A stretch of 7,074 nucleotides of DNA, taken from Clostridia bacterium. GTDB taxonomy: Bacteria; Bacillota; Clostridia; Christensenellales; HGM11417. The stretch covers positions 1 to 7,074 of the forward strand of contig JAQVSX010000032.1 of NCBI GenBank assembly GCA_028700355.1, written 5' to 3'. Both the position numbers and the translations under genes were made by a program. Below are positions 1 through 5,602 of the stretch, one piece after another. The number at the start of each line of letters is the position of its first letter. Position 1 is the stretch's first letter. The notes under the pieces were generated by a model that searched no databases, was not told the DNA's origin, and saw only the letters and a list, made by a program, of their open reading frames with translations.

Positions 1-32
1 TCGCCGTCAGAAAGTACCGCGCTGACTATCAT
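1..32 (-). CDS. Possible start of the next phage gene, runs off the window
   Basis: An ATG at 30-32 opens a frame (M-I-V-S-A-V-L-S-D-G) that remains open to the left edge, 30 bases after the TAG of the preceding gene. The spacing and strand fit the operon. There is no good ribosome binding site (only AAAGAT well upstream), unlike the other genes here, so the true start may differ. Too little is visible to name a product. Confidence 0.35.
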   Translation of the reverse strand, partial: MIVSAVLSDG

Positions 33-62
33 TTTAAAAAAATCTTTTATGCCGAGCAGTAG

Positions 63-527
63 CTAGAAAAGGGCATTTTCGCCGCCGCAGATAACTCCGC
101 CGCCTGAAAATGAATATGTAATAAAAAGCGCCGCCGCTATTATAAGGCTTTCGCCCGCTTGTTTTTGCTCGTCGCATACAATATAATTTATTATGCCGCT
201 GCCGCTTGCGTTCGGCGTAAATGCAATTTCTTTAATACTGCTGCCGTCATATTCGCTGCCAAGCTCAATCATTTTTTTTATGAATATAACGCCTTTTTGC
301 ACGTCAAGGTTTTTGGCGCAAAGCTCTCCTTTTATAACGCCCAGCGGCTCATCAAGCGCAGAAACGCCGTTTAAACTCTGATGATTGCCGCTGCCGAAAG
401 CTATATAGGCGGTTAAATCTTCACCGCTTAAAAACCTGCCGTTTAAGCCGCCAAGCATCTGATTGTAATACCGCCTAATCTTGCCGCCGCTGATTATTTC
501 GGCATAGTTATGTATTTTTATATTCAT
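63..527 (-). CDS. Small fibre-like or baseplate-like structural protein, tentative
   Basis: This 154-residue protein starts at an ATG (525-527) that overlaps the preceding stop as ATGA, with GAGGA 6 bases upstream; it ends at TAG (63-65). The core pattern is 'LTAYIAFGSGNHQS' (38-51), 'ALDEPLGVIKGEL' (57-69), a beta region around 79-90, and 'IKEIAF' (98-103). This resembles the generic order 'i-iG-G ... L--e-gr ... I-EiGl' in small phage fibre-base and baseplate proteins of many Firmicute phages; the match is by pattern only. A hydrophobic stretch follows near 128-140 ('LIIAAALFITYSF'). It is short, lacks a basic flank, and is better read as a beta strand than a membrane segment. The C-terminus is Gly-rich. 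Coupling to the upstream coiled-coil protein suggests that the two assemble together. Function is not established. Confidence 0.7.
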   Translation of the reverse strand: MNIKIHNYAEIISGGKIRRYYNQMLGGLNGRFLSGEDLTAYIAFGSGNHQSLNGVSALDEPLGVIKGELCAKNLDVQKGVIFIKKMIELGSEYDGSSIKEIAFTPNASGSGIINYIVCDEQKQAGESLIIAAALFITYSFSGGGVICGGENALF

Positions 528-1549
528 GTCAAATCCTCAATCTGCGCCGCTATCTGTGCGCTTGCCGTTTCATTTCCGCTTTGAAAAAAATTGCCGTCAA
601 AGAGTTTAAGGGTATTTTTGCGGGGCTTTTCGCTTAGTATATAGCCCCAGCCGCCCCCCATTCCGCTTACAGCCGTAACCGCCGTAGCGAGCGGACAGTA
701 TTCAAGCTTTATATTTAAGCTGACAATAATCTCCCCCGACACATCGTCTTTTTGCAACAGCATAAAATAAACATAGCCGCCACTTAAATAATAAACAGCA
801 CAGCCGTTAGGGTTAAAGCTCTTTGCAGAGGTTACGCAGGTTACATTTTCGGCAATCAGCGTTGTGCCGCCCACAATGTCGGAATGATAGGGCAAAATCG
901 TTATATAAAGTTTGCCCTCGTCGCAGCAGGCAAAAACGGTATCGTAATTGCCCTGCTGAAAGTGCATAAGCGTGCCATAAGTAAAATCCCCCCTGTTTTT
1001 TACCCTCCGCATAAGAAACATTTCTTCTCCGCTTATCGCTTTTTGATAGATATAATCGCTGTCGCTGTAAGCGAATTTCAAATATGTGTCTTCAAATGCA
1101 ACCAGCTTGAATTTGCCGCTTACATAGCCGACATCGCCCTGCAATTTTGCCTGACAGTTTACAATCTGCTTTTCGCCGCCGCCGTCCGCAGAAATACTTA
1201 CGCCCAAAACATACTGCCCCTTTTCCGCATACGCAGAAAAACAGTTATGGTGCAGTGTAAGCGTTCCGCCCTCAACAGGATAGCTTTTAATGTCAAACTG
1301 CGCTCCGCTAAGGTATATCTTTATAGTAATATTAAAGTTGCTTGCGCTTTTAAGGCTGAATATTAAATCTACGCACAGAGCTCCGCCGGAATTAATGACA
1401 AATTGCAGCGGCGTAAATTCAAGCTCTGCCGTAAAGGTTTTTTCTGTAAATGCGTCGCAGGCAATTGTGCCGCCCTTTTCGCCCTGCCGCATACCCGATA
1501 CCATTCTGTTTAAGTCCTCAATTTTGCTTAGCAGCATATTGTAACTCAT
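524..1549 (-). CDS. Unrecognised beta-rich virion protein with N-terminal coiled coil
   Basis: I do not recognise a family. The 341-residue product has a short N-terminal helix with a 4-3-4-3 hydrophobic pattern (L6, I10, L13, V17, M20), typical of a short parallel coiled coil that trimerises fibres. A first beta domain spans about 30-140 ('FTAELEFTPLQFVINSGGA', 'NITIKIYLSGAQFDIKSY'). A second beta-rich region covers about 145-335, with repeated aromatic strands such as 'AVYYLSGGYVYFMLL' and 'GGGWGYILSEKPRKNTLKLF'. I chose the ATG at 1547-1549, which has AGGGG 8 bases upstream. The ATG at 1577-1579 has no ribosome binding site and overlaps the previous gene by 19 bases. It sits where P22 places its tail needle, so a needle, fibre or neck-appendage role is an inference. 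The stop TGA overlaps the next start (ATGA). Confidence 0.75.
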   Translation of the reverse strand: MSYNMLLSKIEDLNRMVSGMRQGEKGGTIACDAFTEKTFTAELEFTPLQFVINSGGALCVDLIFSLKSASNFNITIKIYLSGAQFDIKSYPVEGGTLTLHHNCFSAYAEKGQYVLGVSISADGGGEKQIVNCQAKLQGDVGYVSGKFKLVAFEDTYLKFAYSDSDYIYQKAISGEEMFLMRRVKNRGDFTYGTLMHFQQGNYDTVFACCDEGKLYITILPYHSDIVGGTTLIAENVTCVTSAKSFNPNGCAVYYLSGGYVYFMLLQKDDVSGEIIVSLNIKLEYCPLATAVTAVSGMGGGWGYILSEKPRKNTLKLFDGNFFQSGNETASAQIAAQIEDLT

Positions 1550-1556
1550 TTGCTTT

Positions 1557-1562
1557 GCCCCT
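1557..1562 (-). promoter_or_regulatory. Ribosome binding site that supports the 1549 start
   Basis: AGGGGC on the minus strand, with AGGGG ending 8 bases before the ATG at 1549. It overlaps the TAG stop of the preceding gene (1561-1563). The alternative ATG at 1579 lacks any comparable purine-rich motif. Confidence 0.65.
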
Positions 1563-3000
1563 ATATTATATCGGCGCATATCAGCGGCCGTATTATGCGA
1601 GCCTTTGCCGTCTCGCTGTAAAAATGCAGCTTAAATTTTTTGCACCTTAAATTGACCTTGACAAAGCATTGTCCACCCTTAAAATAAAGATTGCGGCAAA
1701 AGTCTTCTGTATAAATTTCTGCGGAAATTTCTCCGTCAGAGCATACGCTAATTTCCCTTATAACCTTAAACTTATCGGGGCAGCCTAAATCCGTCCACGG
1801 CGTTTTCCAACATTTTTTTAAAGGCTCGCCAAATAAAGCATTATCACTGCATATTGTGGCAACCTTGTCGGCGTTTTCGCCCCTTACGGCGACGGCAAGA
1901 GCGTTAAAGGACTCTGCCGCAATTACCGTTAAAGAGCTTATATCGCCGCATTTTATTACGGCGCAGCTGCCGCTGCTTATGTCATATTCTATAAGGGCGT
2001 TATTTTGCCCGCTCTCATCTTCTTCAAAATCTATTCGGCAGGCAAGGTAATAACAGCCGTTATAATATGCCGAAACGGCGTTTGAATTGTCCTGACTTCT
2101 AAGCAGTGGAAAAATTCCGCTTAGTATTTTTGCCGTTTTAAGCCCGTCAAAGCTGTAAATGCCGTCCTGCGCCAAAAAAATTATTCTGTCGCCGCAAACG
2201 CTTACGGTATCGGGGTATATTCTGCCCGAAGAGGTGTAAAGAGTAATCACCGAAAAATCCGTCTGCTCGCCGTATGCCGTAACCCGTGAAATGCCGTAAC
2301 TGCGGAATATATACACATAGTCAAGGAATTTTATCACTTTAAGCAGAGAGCCTTTTTCTCCGAGTATCTCTATATAGCCGCCGCCCTCCAATGAAATATC
2401 CCAATTTGTAGGGTCAAGGTCGTCTGAAAACCATACAGATGCCTTTTCGCCGTCTACCGTGGCAAAAAGCCTTTCATAATGCACGCACATAGAGCTTATA
2501 AAGGGGGCGGATTCCACTCTGTAAGGGGGGCTGCTGCCGTTCCATACAGTCATACAGTCCCTTTCAGAACACAGTATTATAACGTCTTCGCCGTTTAAAC
2601 GGTAATTTATGCCTGACGGCGCTTTTTCAAACTGCACCCCCAAAAGCTGCGTAAACTCTCCGCCCCCGTCAATGTCTATATAGTACATATTTTTGTCGGC
2701 GCAGTAAGCCAGCAATTTATCGCAGCTTTCGCCAAGCTGCGGGTCATAGCGCCTGTAAAAATACAGCTTTATAATGTCTGCGCTAAGTGGCTGTATCTGA
2801 CCGCCCGCAAGATTAAGCCTGTCTATGCCCTTGCAATGCGTGAGCGCTCCGTTTTTGCAGTAAAAATTATACGCAAGCGGCGAATATTTAAAGGGCAACA
2901 GATTTTCGTCGGCAAAGGCATTTATGCCGCCCGAAAAATCGGCAATCAGCGTCCTTGTTTTTGTAACCCTTTTATAAGGCATAGCCTTGCGGTAAAACAT
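1561..3000 (-). CDS. Tail stabilization / hub-like beta-rich protein (P22 gp10-like)
   Basis: This 479-residue, strongly beta-rich protein follows the adaptor gene, where P22 has its gp10 stabilization protein. The N-terminus has 'FSGGINAFADENLLPFKYSP' (22-41), resembling the 'f.gGin...p......eA..N...' opening of such proteins. The family-like core is 'ERLFA' (176-180) with 'VWFSDDLDPTNWD' (189-201), then repeated strands 'LLKVIKFLDYVYIFRSYGIS' (219-238) and 'DRIIFLAQDGIYSFDG' (271-286), suggesting propeller blades. The C-terminal part (397-479, 'CWKTPWTDLG ... IREISVCSDGEISAEIY') looks like a separate beta-sandwich. It would seal the neck below the adaptor. Start ATG 2998-3000 abuts the previous stop (TAAATG) with AAGGAG 10 bases upstream; the ATG at residue 7 has poor spacing. 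There are 20 cysteines in 479 residues, which is unusual. Stop is TAG. It could instead be a tail-hub protein of a long-tailed phage. Confidence 0.62.
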   Translation of the reverse strand: MFYRKAMPYKRVTKTRTLIADFSGGINAFADENLLPFKYSPLAYNFYCKNGALTHCKGIDRLNLAGGQIQPLSADIIKLYFYRRYDPQLGESCDKLLAYCADKNMYYIDIDGGGEFTQLLGVQFEKAPSGINYRLNGEDVIILCSERDCMTVWNGSSPPYRVESAPFISSMCVHYERLFATVDGEKASVWFSDDLDPTNWDISLEGGGYIEILGEKGSLLKVIKFLDYVYIFRSYGISRVTAYGEQTDFSVITLYTSSGRIYPDTVSVCGDRIIFLAQDGIYSFDGLKTAKILSGIFPLLRSQDNSNAVSAYYNGCYYLACRIDFEEDESGQNNALIEYDISSGSCAVIKCGDISSLTVIAAESFNALAVAVRGENADKVATICSDNALFGEPLKKCWKTPWTDLGCPDKFKVIREISVCSDGEISAEIYTEDFCRNLYFKGGQCFVKVNLRCKKFKLHFYSETAKARIIRPLICADII

Positions 3001-3573
3001 TTACACCCATCTCCTTTTTGGCATATTGATGCTTTTTTTTGTTTTGAGCGCAGAAAAAAGGCTGTCTTTATACCTTTTGTCCCATATTACAGATTCTTCA
3101 TAAAGCCCCTTCATAAGAGAGTATTCCGCCGCCGTCCCGTAAGCCGCAGCCCTTGCGCTCAGCCTTGCGTCAAAATCCAAAAAATCGTCTATCTCTTTTT
3201 TTTGCGGCTTGTAAGTATAAAGCACCTCTAATTCTCCTGCCAAAGTCATAAGTTGCTGTGGGTACAGTTTAAAGGGTATATTTTTGCCGCCCTGTTTTAC
3301 GGCATAAATATCTATCGGAATATGCTCAAAAGCCGAGTAGCTTATCTGCCCCGTCTCGCTTTCAAAATGCTGCACCGCCTTTAAATTTATATAATCTGCG
3401 GCAATCTCCTCGCAGATATAATTTGCGCAGCAAAGCACCTGTTCTACATCCTTTTGCGCCTGCTCTATTAGCTTTTCGTCAAGGCTTTCAGGCTCTTTTA
3501 ACAGCAGCAGCGCATATTCAAGCTGCAATAACACGCAGCTAAGCTCTATAACCTCTCTCATCTTTATACTCAT
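3001..3573 (-). CDS. Head-tail adaptor candidate (connector protein, P22 gp4-like position)
   Basis: This 190-residue protein is predicted to bind beneath the portal and extend the neck channel. It has the layout of phage adaptors: an N-terminal helical bundle (about 5-68, with 'LDEKLIEQAQKDVEQVLCCANYICEEIA'-type amphipathic helices split around 31-58), a central beta section (76-121, ending 'GELEVLYTYKP'), and a C-terminal helical part. That last part contains 'ARLSARAAAYGTAAEYSLMK' (136-155) and 'WDKRYKDSLFSAL' (164-176), the A-R-aaY--aaEY-l--G---ea---d-Ry pattern typical of connector adaptors. It ends with a basic 'PKRRWV' tail. Start ATG at 3571-3573 has a strong GGGGAGGT 7 bases upstream, formed by the last codons of the preceding gene. 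The stop TAA directly abuts the next ATG. The adaptor call rests on architecture and location; a tail-tubular-A or gp4 homology needs a profile search. Confidence 0.6.
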   Translation of the reverse strand: MSIKMREVIELSCVLLQLEYALLLLKEPESLDEKLIEQAQKDVEQVLCCANYICEEIAADYINLKAVQHFESETGQISYSAFEHIPIDIYAVKQGGKNIPFKLYPQQLMTLAGELEVLYTYKPQKKEIDDFLDFDARLSARAAAYGTAAEYSLMKGLYEESVIWDKRYKDSLFSALKTKKSINMPKRRWV

Positions 3574-3881
3574 TATAAAAACCTCCCCGATATATTTTCT
3601 GCGGCGTGCTTTATGCTTTGGTTTTCTAAATTTTGGTTATGAGTTTCTATCTGCCTTATAATATTTTCGGCGTATTGCCGCCTCGTGCTTTTTACATATT
3701 CTACCGCTCTCGCATCAAGAGAGTCATAAGGCAGAGTAAGGCAATATGTGCCGTTTGCCTGCGCACAGTTATGTATCTGATAAACCTTTTTTACGGTATC
3801 GAAAATTACATAATAACCGCTGTCGATTTCCCTCAGTCTTGCCGCAATGTCAAACAAATCGTTTTGAATTTTTATTTGCAT
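3573..3881 (-). CDS. Small conserved phage protein downstream of capsid, function unknown
   Basis: This is a 102-residue soluble protein. Visible motifs are an N-terminal 'DLFDIAARLREIDSGYYVIFD' segment broken as helix 9-19 then strand 23-28, a 'YQIHN' strand (34-38), and 'LPYDSLDARAVEYVKSTR' (50-67) leading into a charged helix ending 'IETHNQNLE'. I recall similar small proteins (RLREID-Y-V, PYD-LDAR, EId-hN) next to coat genes of Firmicute phages, but know no assigned role. A head-completion or head-decoration role would fit the position and is only an inference. I chose the ATG at 3879-3881. An in-frame ATG at 3963-3965 would add 28 residues, but those overlap the capsid gene and read as out-of-frame capsid sequence. 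The chosen start has only a weak AAGG 6 bases upstream, so its level may be low or depend on coupling. The stop TAA overlaps the next start by one base (TAATG). Confidence 0.78.
   Translation of the reverse strand: MQIKIQNDLFDIAARLREIDSGYYVIFDTVKKVYQIHNCAQANGTYCLTLPYDSLDARAVEYVKSTRRQYAENIIRQIETHNQNLENQSIKHAAENISGRFL
3581..3588 (-). promoter_or_regulatory. Shine-Dalgarno of the adaptor gene embedded in the upstream coding sequence
   Basis: GGGGAGGT on the minus strand, 7 bases before the ATG at 3573. The same bases encode the Gly-Arg near the C-terminus of the 102-residue protein, whose stop overlaps the start as TAATG. This arrangement implies translational coupling. Confidence 0.8.
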
Positions 3882-3910
3882 AACTTGCCTTAAACCCCCT
3901 GAAAAAAAAT

Positions 3911-5074
3911 TTAAGCCGCTTCGGTTATGCCCGTAAGCTTTGCCTGCCCGTAAGGCCTGTCGCAAAGCAAATCTGCATACTTAACCAATGTAGCTTTATA
4001 AAGCGGTCTGTTTGGCACCTGCTTTATTATTTTGCCGTCGTCGCCCTCTAACCAGCTCCAATCGCAAAGCTGATACAGCGTAAAATCTTTGGAACTAAGC
4101 AGATACATAGTTCCTTCCTCTACAAATTTATCGGAAAGCAGCGGTATTCCGTTATAGGATATAGCCTTATAGCCGCCTTCAAGGTTAAGCACATCTATAT
4201 TTTTCTTAAATGTATTGAGATAGGACTGATATGCCCTTTTTACCCCCGACGAGCATACTATATAGTCTACATTGCTGCCTGCTTCCTCCTCTAAAATGTC
4301 TATGACGGATTGCAGCTTTATGTCGTCAAGCTCGCCTATTTGGTCTTTGGTATATGCGTTAAGCCATTTATATTGAGATTTGGGCAGACCGTACAGATAG
4401 CCGCCCGCCGTAAATATACTTTCAAGTCCGCTGATTTCGTTGCCGAATGAGCCCTGCACAGTAATAAAATTATCAGCGGCAACGCCGGATATATAATCCT
4501 CACAGACAATTGTCTTTGCCGCCCTGTCAACTATTTTTATTCTGTTGGGGCTTGCCCCAGATATAACGCTCATTCCCTGCAAAAAGTCTATCGTCATGCC
4601 TTCCATAACCTTTTTTACAGAATTTAATTTAATCTCCTGCCCGTTTACGCTCTCTACCGTTGCAAGCACACCCGTACCGTCGCCGTATAACATTCTGCCG
4701 AAATTATATTTGCTTGCCCTAAGCAGTCCCTCCATTTCGGCATTTAATAAATTTACAAATGCGCCGGCATTGGTTTTAGATGCCCTTATAGCCTTGTCGC
4801 TTATCTCTATTGTGCCGTAAAGGTTTTTAAGAGTAAGCGTAAACTGAGCGTATTTGTTGCCGCCCGATATGGGCAGCTCTCCCGTTTCAGTACCTGCGCC
4901 CACGCCGCCGTTTAGACCAAACGGCGCAACCTTTTTTACTTCCTTTCCCCATACATCTTCAGAGGACTGTCTGATTTTTGCAAGCAGCGGATTAATGTTT
5001 GTATTAAGCTGCTCTTTCATAACATCAAGATACAATGTTTTTAACGCATTTTCGGCGTTTGCCAAAGTTATCAT
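3911..5074 (-). CDS. Major capsid protein, HK97 fold
   Basis: This 387-residue coat subunit forms the icosahedral shell. HK97-type features are visible in order. An N-terminal helical arm (1-40) is followed by a loop with 'GVGAGTETGELP' (57-68), corresponding to the extended-loop region. Then comes the beta stretch 'YAQFTLTLKNLYGTIEIS' (75-92). A long spine helix (about 99-128) runs into the hallmark 'LYGDGTG' at 129-135. An inserted beta-rich segment spans about 138-208. The A-domain shows 'DYIVCSSGVKRAYQSYL' (270-286) and 'YNGIPLLSDKFVEEGTMYLL' (307-326). The length is typical for the fold. The start is ATG at 5072-5074 with AAGGAG 10 bases upstream and stop is TAA. The 45-base gap before it is the largest in the window, and no convincing promoter is visible there. 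No chymotrypsin- or ClpP-like prohead protease gene is visible between portal and coat, so the coat may not be processed. Family-level call is firm. Confidence 0.92.
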   Translation of the reverse strand: MITLANAENALKTLYLDVMKEQLNTNINPLLAKIRQSSEDVWGKEVKKVAPFGLNGGVGAGTETGELPISGGNKYAQFTLTLKNLYGTIEISDKAIRASKTNAGAFVNLLNAEMEGLLRASKYNFGRMLYGDGTGVLATVESVNGQEIKLNSVKKVMEGMTIDFLQGMSVISGASPNRIKIVDRAAKTIVCEDYISGVAADNFITVQGSFGNEISGLESIFTAGGYLYGLPKSQYKWLNAYTKDQIGELDDIKLQSVIDILEEEAGSNVDYIVCSSGVKRAYQSYLNTFKKNIDVLNLEGGYKAISYNGIPLLSDKFVEEGTMYLLSSKDFTLYQLCDWSWLEGDDGKIIKQVPNRPLYKATLVKYADLLCDRPYGQAKLTGITEAA

Positions 5075-5084
5075 AATTTATTTT

Positions 5085-5090
5085 CTCCTT
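5085..5090 (-). promoter_or_regulatory. Ribosome binding site of the capsid gene
   Basis: AAGGAG on the minus strand, 10 bases before the ATG at 5074. It lies in the 45-base A+T-rich scaffold-capsid gap, which holds no other feature that I can support. Confidence 0.75.
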
Positions 5091-5119
5091 ATCATTTTTA
5101 CAATTGTTATTGGGAATCT

Positions 5120-5602
5120 CTAAATATTTTCCATAAGCTTTTGAGCCATTACAGCGGCTTCGGCAAGCGTTTTGGGCTTTTTTGGCGGCATATACGGCGC
5201 TAAACCGTAACTACCCGATATCGTAACGGGCGCACGCCCACCGCTTAGCTGCCGCAGATACTGCCCTATCACCCTGTCGGTGATGTCCTTGTTTGTAAGT
5301 ATTTTCTGCTGTATAAACTCTTCGTCTAACTGCTGCGGCAAATCCCCACCGCTTTTTAACTTAGAAAGCTCTTGACATTTTTGCGTGAACTTTGCTTGCA
5401 AAGCGTTGTATGCGCTAAGCAGAGAATCAGCGTCGCAAAATTTACCCAAGCCGCCGTTTTTGGCGGTGTTTTCAGTTTCGCTTTGTGCATTGTTTTCATT
5501 TTCGCTTTGTGCGGTGTTTTCCGTTTCGCTTTGAGCGGTGCTGTCGTTTATTTGCTCATCTGTTTCTTGGCCGTTGCCCTCTGTTTTTTGGTTTTCATTC
5601 AA
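5120..5602 (-). CDS. Scaffold-like head assembly protein with TTG start
   Basis: This 160-residue acidic protein lies between portal and coat genes, the usual place of the internal scaffold that templates procapsid assembly and is then lost. Residues 1-50 are low-complexity and rich in Glu, Asn, Gln and Thr, with three 8-residue repeats at 23-46. Residues 55-83 contain 'LLSAYNALQAKFTQKCQEL', an amphipathic helix pattern (AYN-LQ-FT-K-Q-L) common in small proteins just upstream of coat genes in Firmicute phages. The C-terminal third has a Gly/Pro-rich stretch ('YGLAPYMPPKKPKT') and a final helix, which in scaffolds usually contacts coat. The start is TTG at 5600-5602. No ATG or GTG lies in this frame near the start, and a perfect AAAAGGAGGT sits 8 bases upstream. 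The ATG at 5596-5598 is in another frame. The gene overlaps the portal stop by 8 bases (TTGAATGA), so translation is likely coupled. Stop is TAG. The scaffold role is inferred from position and motif. Confidence 0.72.
   Translation of the reverse strand: MNENQKTEGNGQETDEQINDSTAQSETENTAQSENENNAQSETENTAKNGGLGKFCDADSLLSAYNALQAKFTQKCQELSKLKSGGDLPQQLDEEFIQQKILTNKDITDRVIGQYLRQLSGGRAPVTISGSYGLAPYMPPKKPKTLAEAAVMAQKLMENI
5465..5536 (-). repeat. Three tandem 24-bp units within the scaffold gene
   Basis: Three in-frame copies of a 24-base unit encode AQSETENT, AQSENENN and AQSETENT (scaffold residues 23-46). The first and third units differ at two of 24 bases, and the middle unit differs from the third at three. 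Two of the differences change residues in the middle copy only (T to N at two places). The pattern is that of slippage or unequal recombination inside a disordered acidic linker, where length is tolerated. The flanking sequence before and after does not continue the repeat. Confidence 0.9.

Noticed and set aside
128..145. Membrane segment near the C-terminus of the 154-residue protein (holin idea); positions given here fall within its coding region
   Set aside because: Only about 13-14 hydrophobic residues are continuous, the flanks are acidic or Gly-rich, and the rest of the protein looks like a soluble beta protein.
884..1366. Plus-strand open frame of 160 codons, and others on the plus strand at 2836-3231, 6127-6522 and 6486-6893
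   Set aside because: All are antisense to well-supported minus-strand genes that have clean starts, ribosome binding sites and tight junctions. None shows recognisable motifs.
1550..1579. Longer start at 1579 for the 341-residue protein
   Set aside because: It overlaps the end of the previous gene by 19 bases and lacks a ribosome binding site, whereas the ATG at 1549 has AGGGG at good spacing.
3882..3965. Longer 130-residue version of the small post-capsid protein, starting at 3965
   Set aside because: The extra 28 residues overlap the end of the capsid gene in another frame and have no ribosome binding site. The protein's recognisable pattern begins right after the ATG at 3881.
5075..5119. 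Promoter for the capsid gene in the 45-base gap
   Set aside because: The gap is A+T-rich, but I could not find a -35 and -10 pair with proper spacing; only the ribosome binding site is supported.
5465..5536. CRISPR-like or regulatory direct repeats
   Set aside because: The units are contiguous with no spacers and keep the reading frame of the scaffold gene, so they are a coding repeat.
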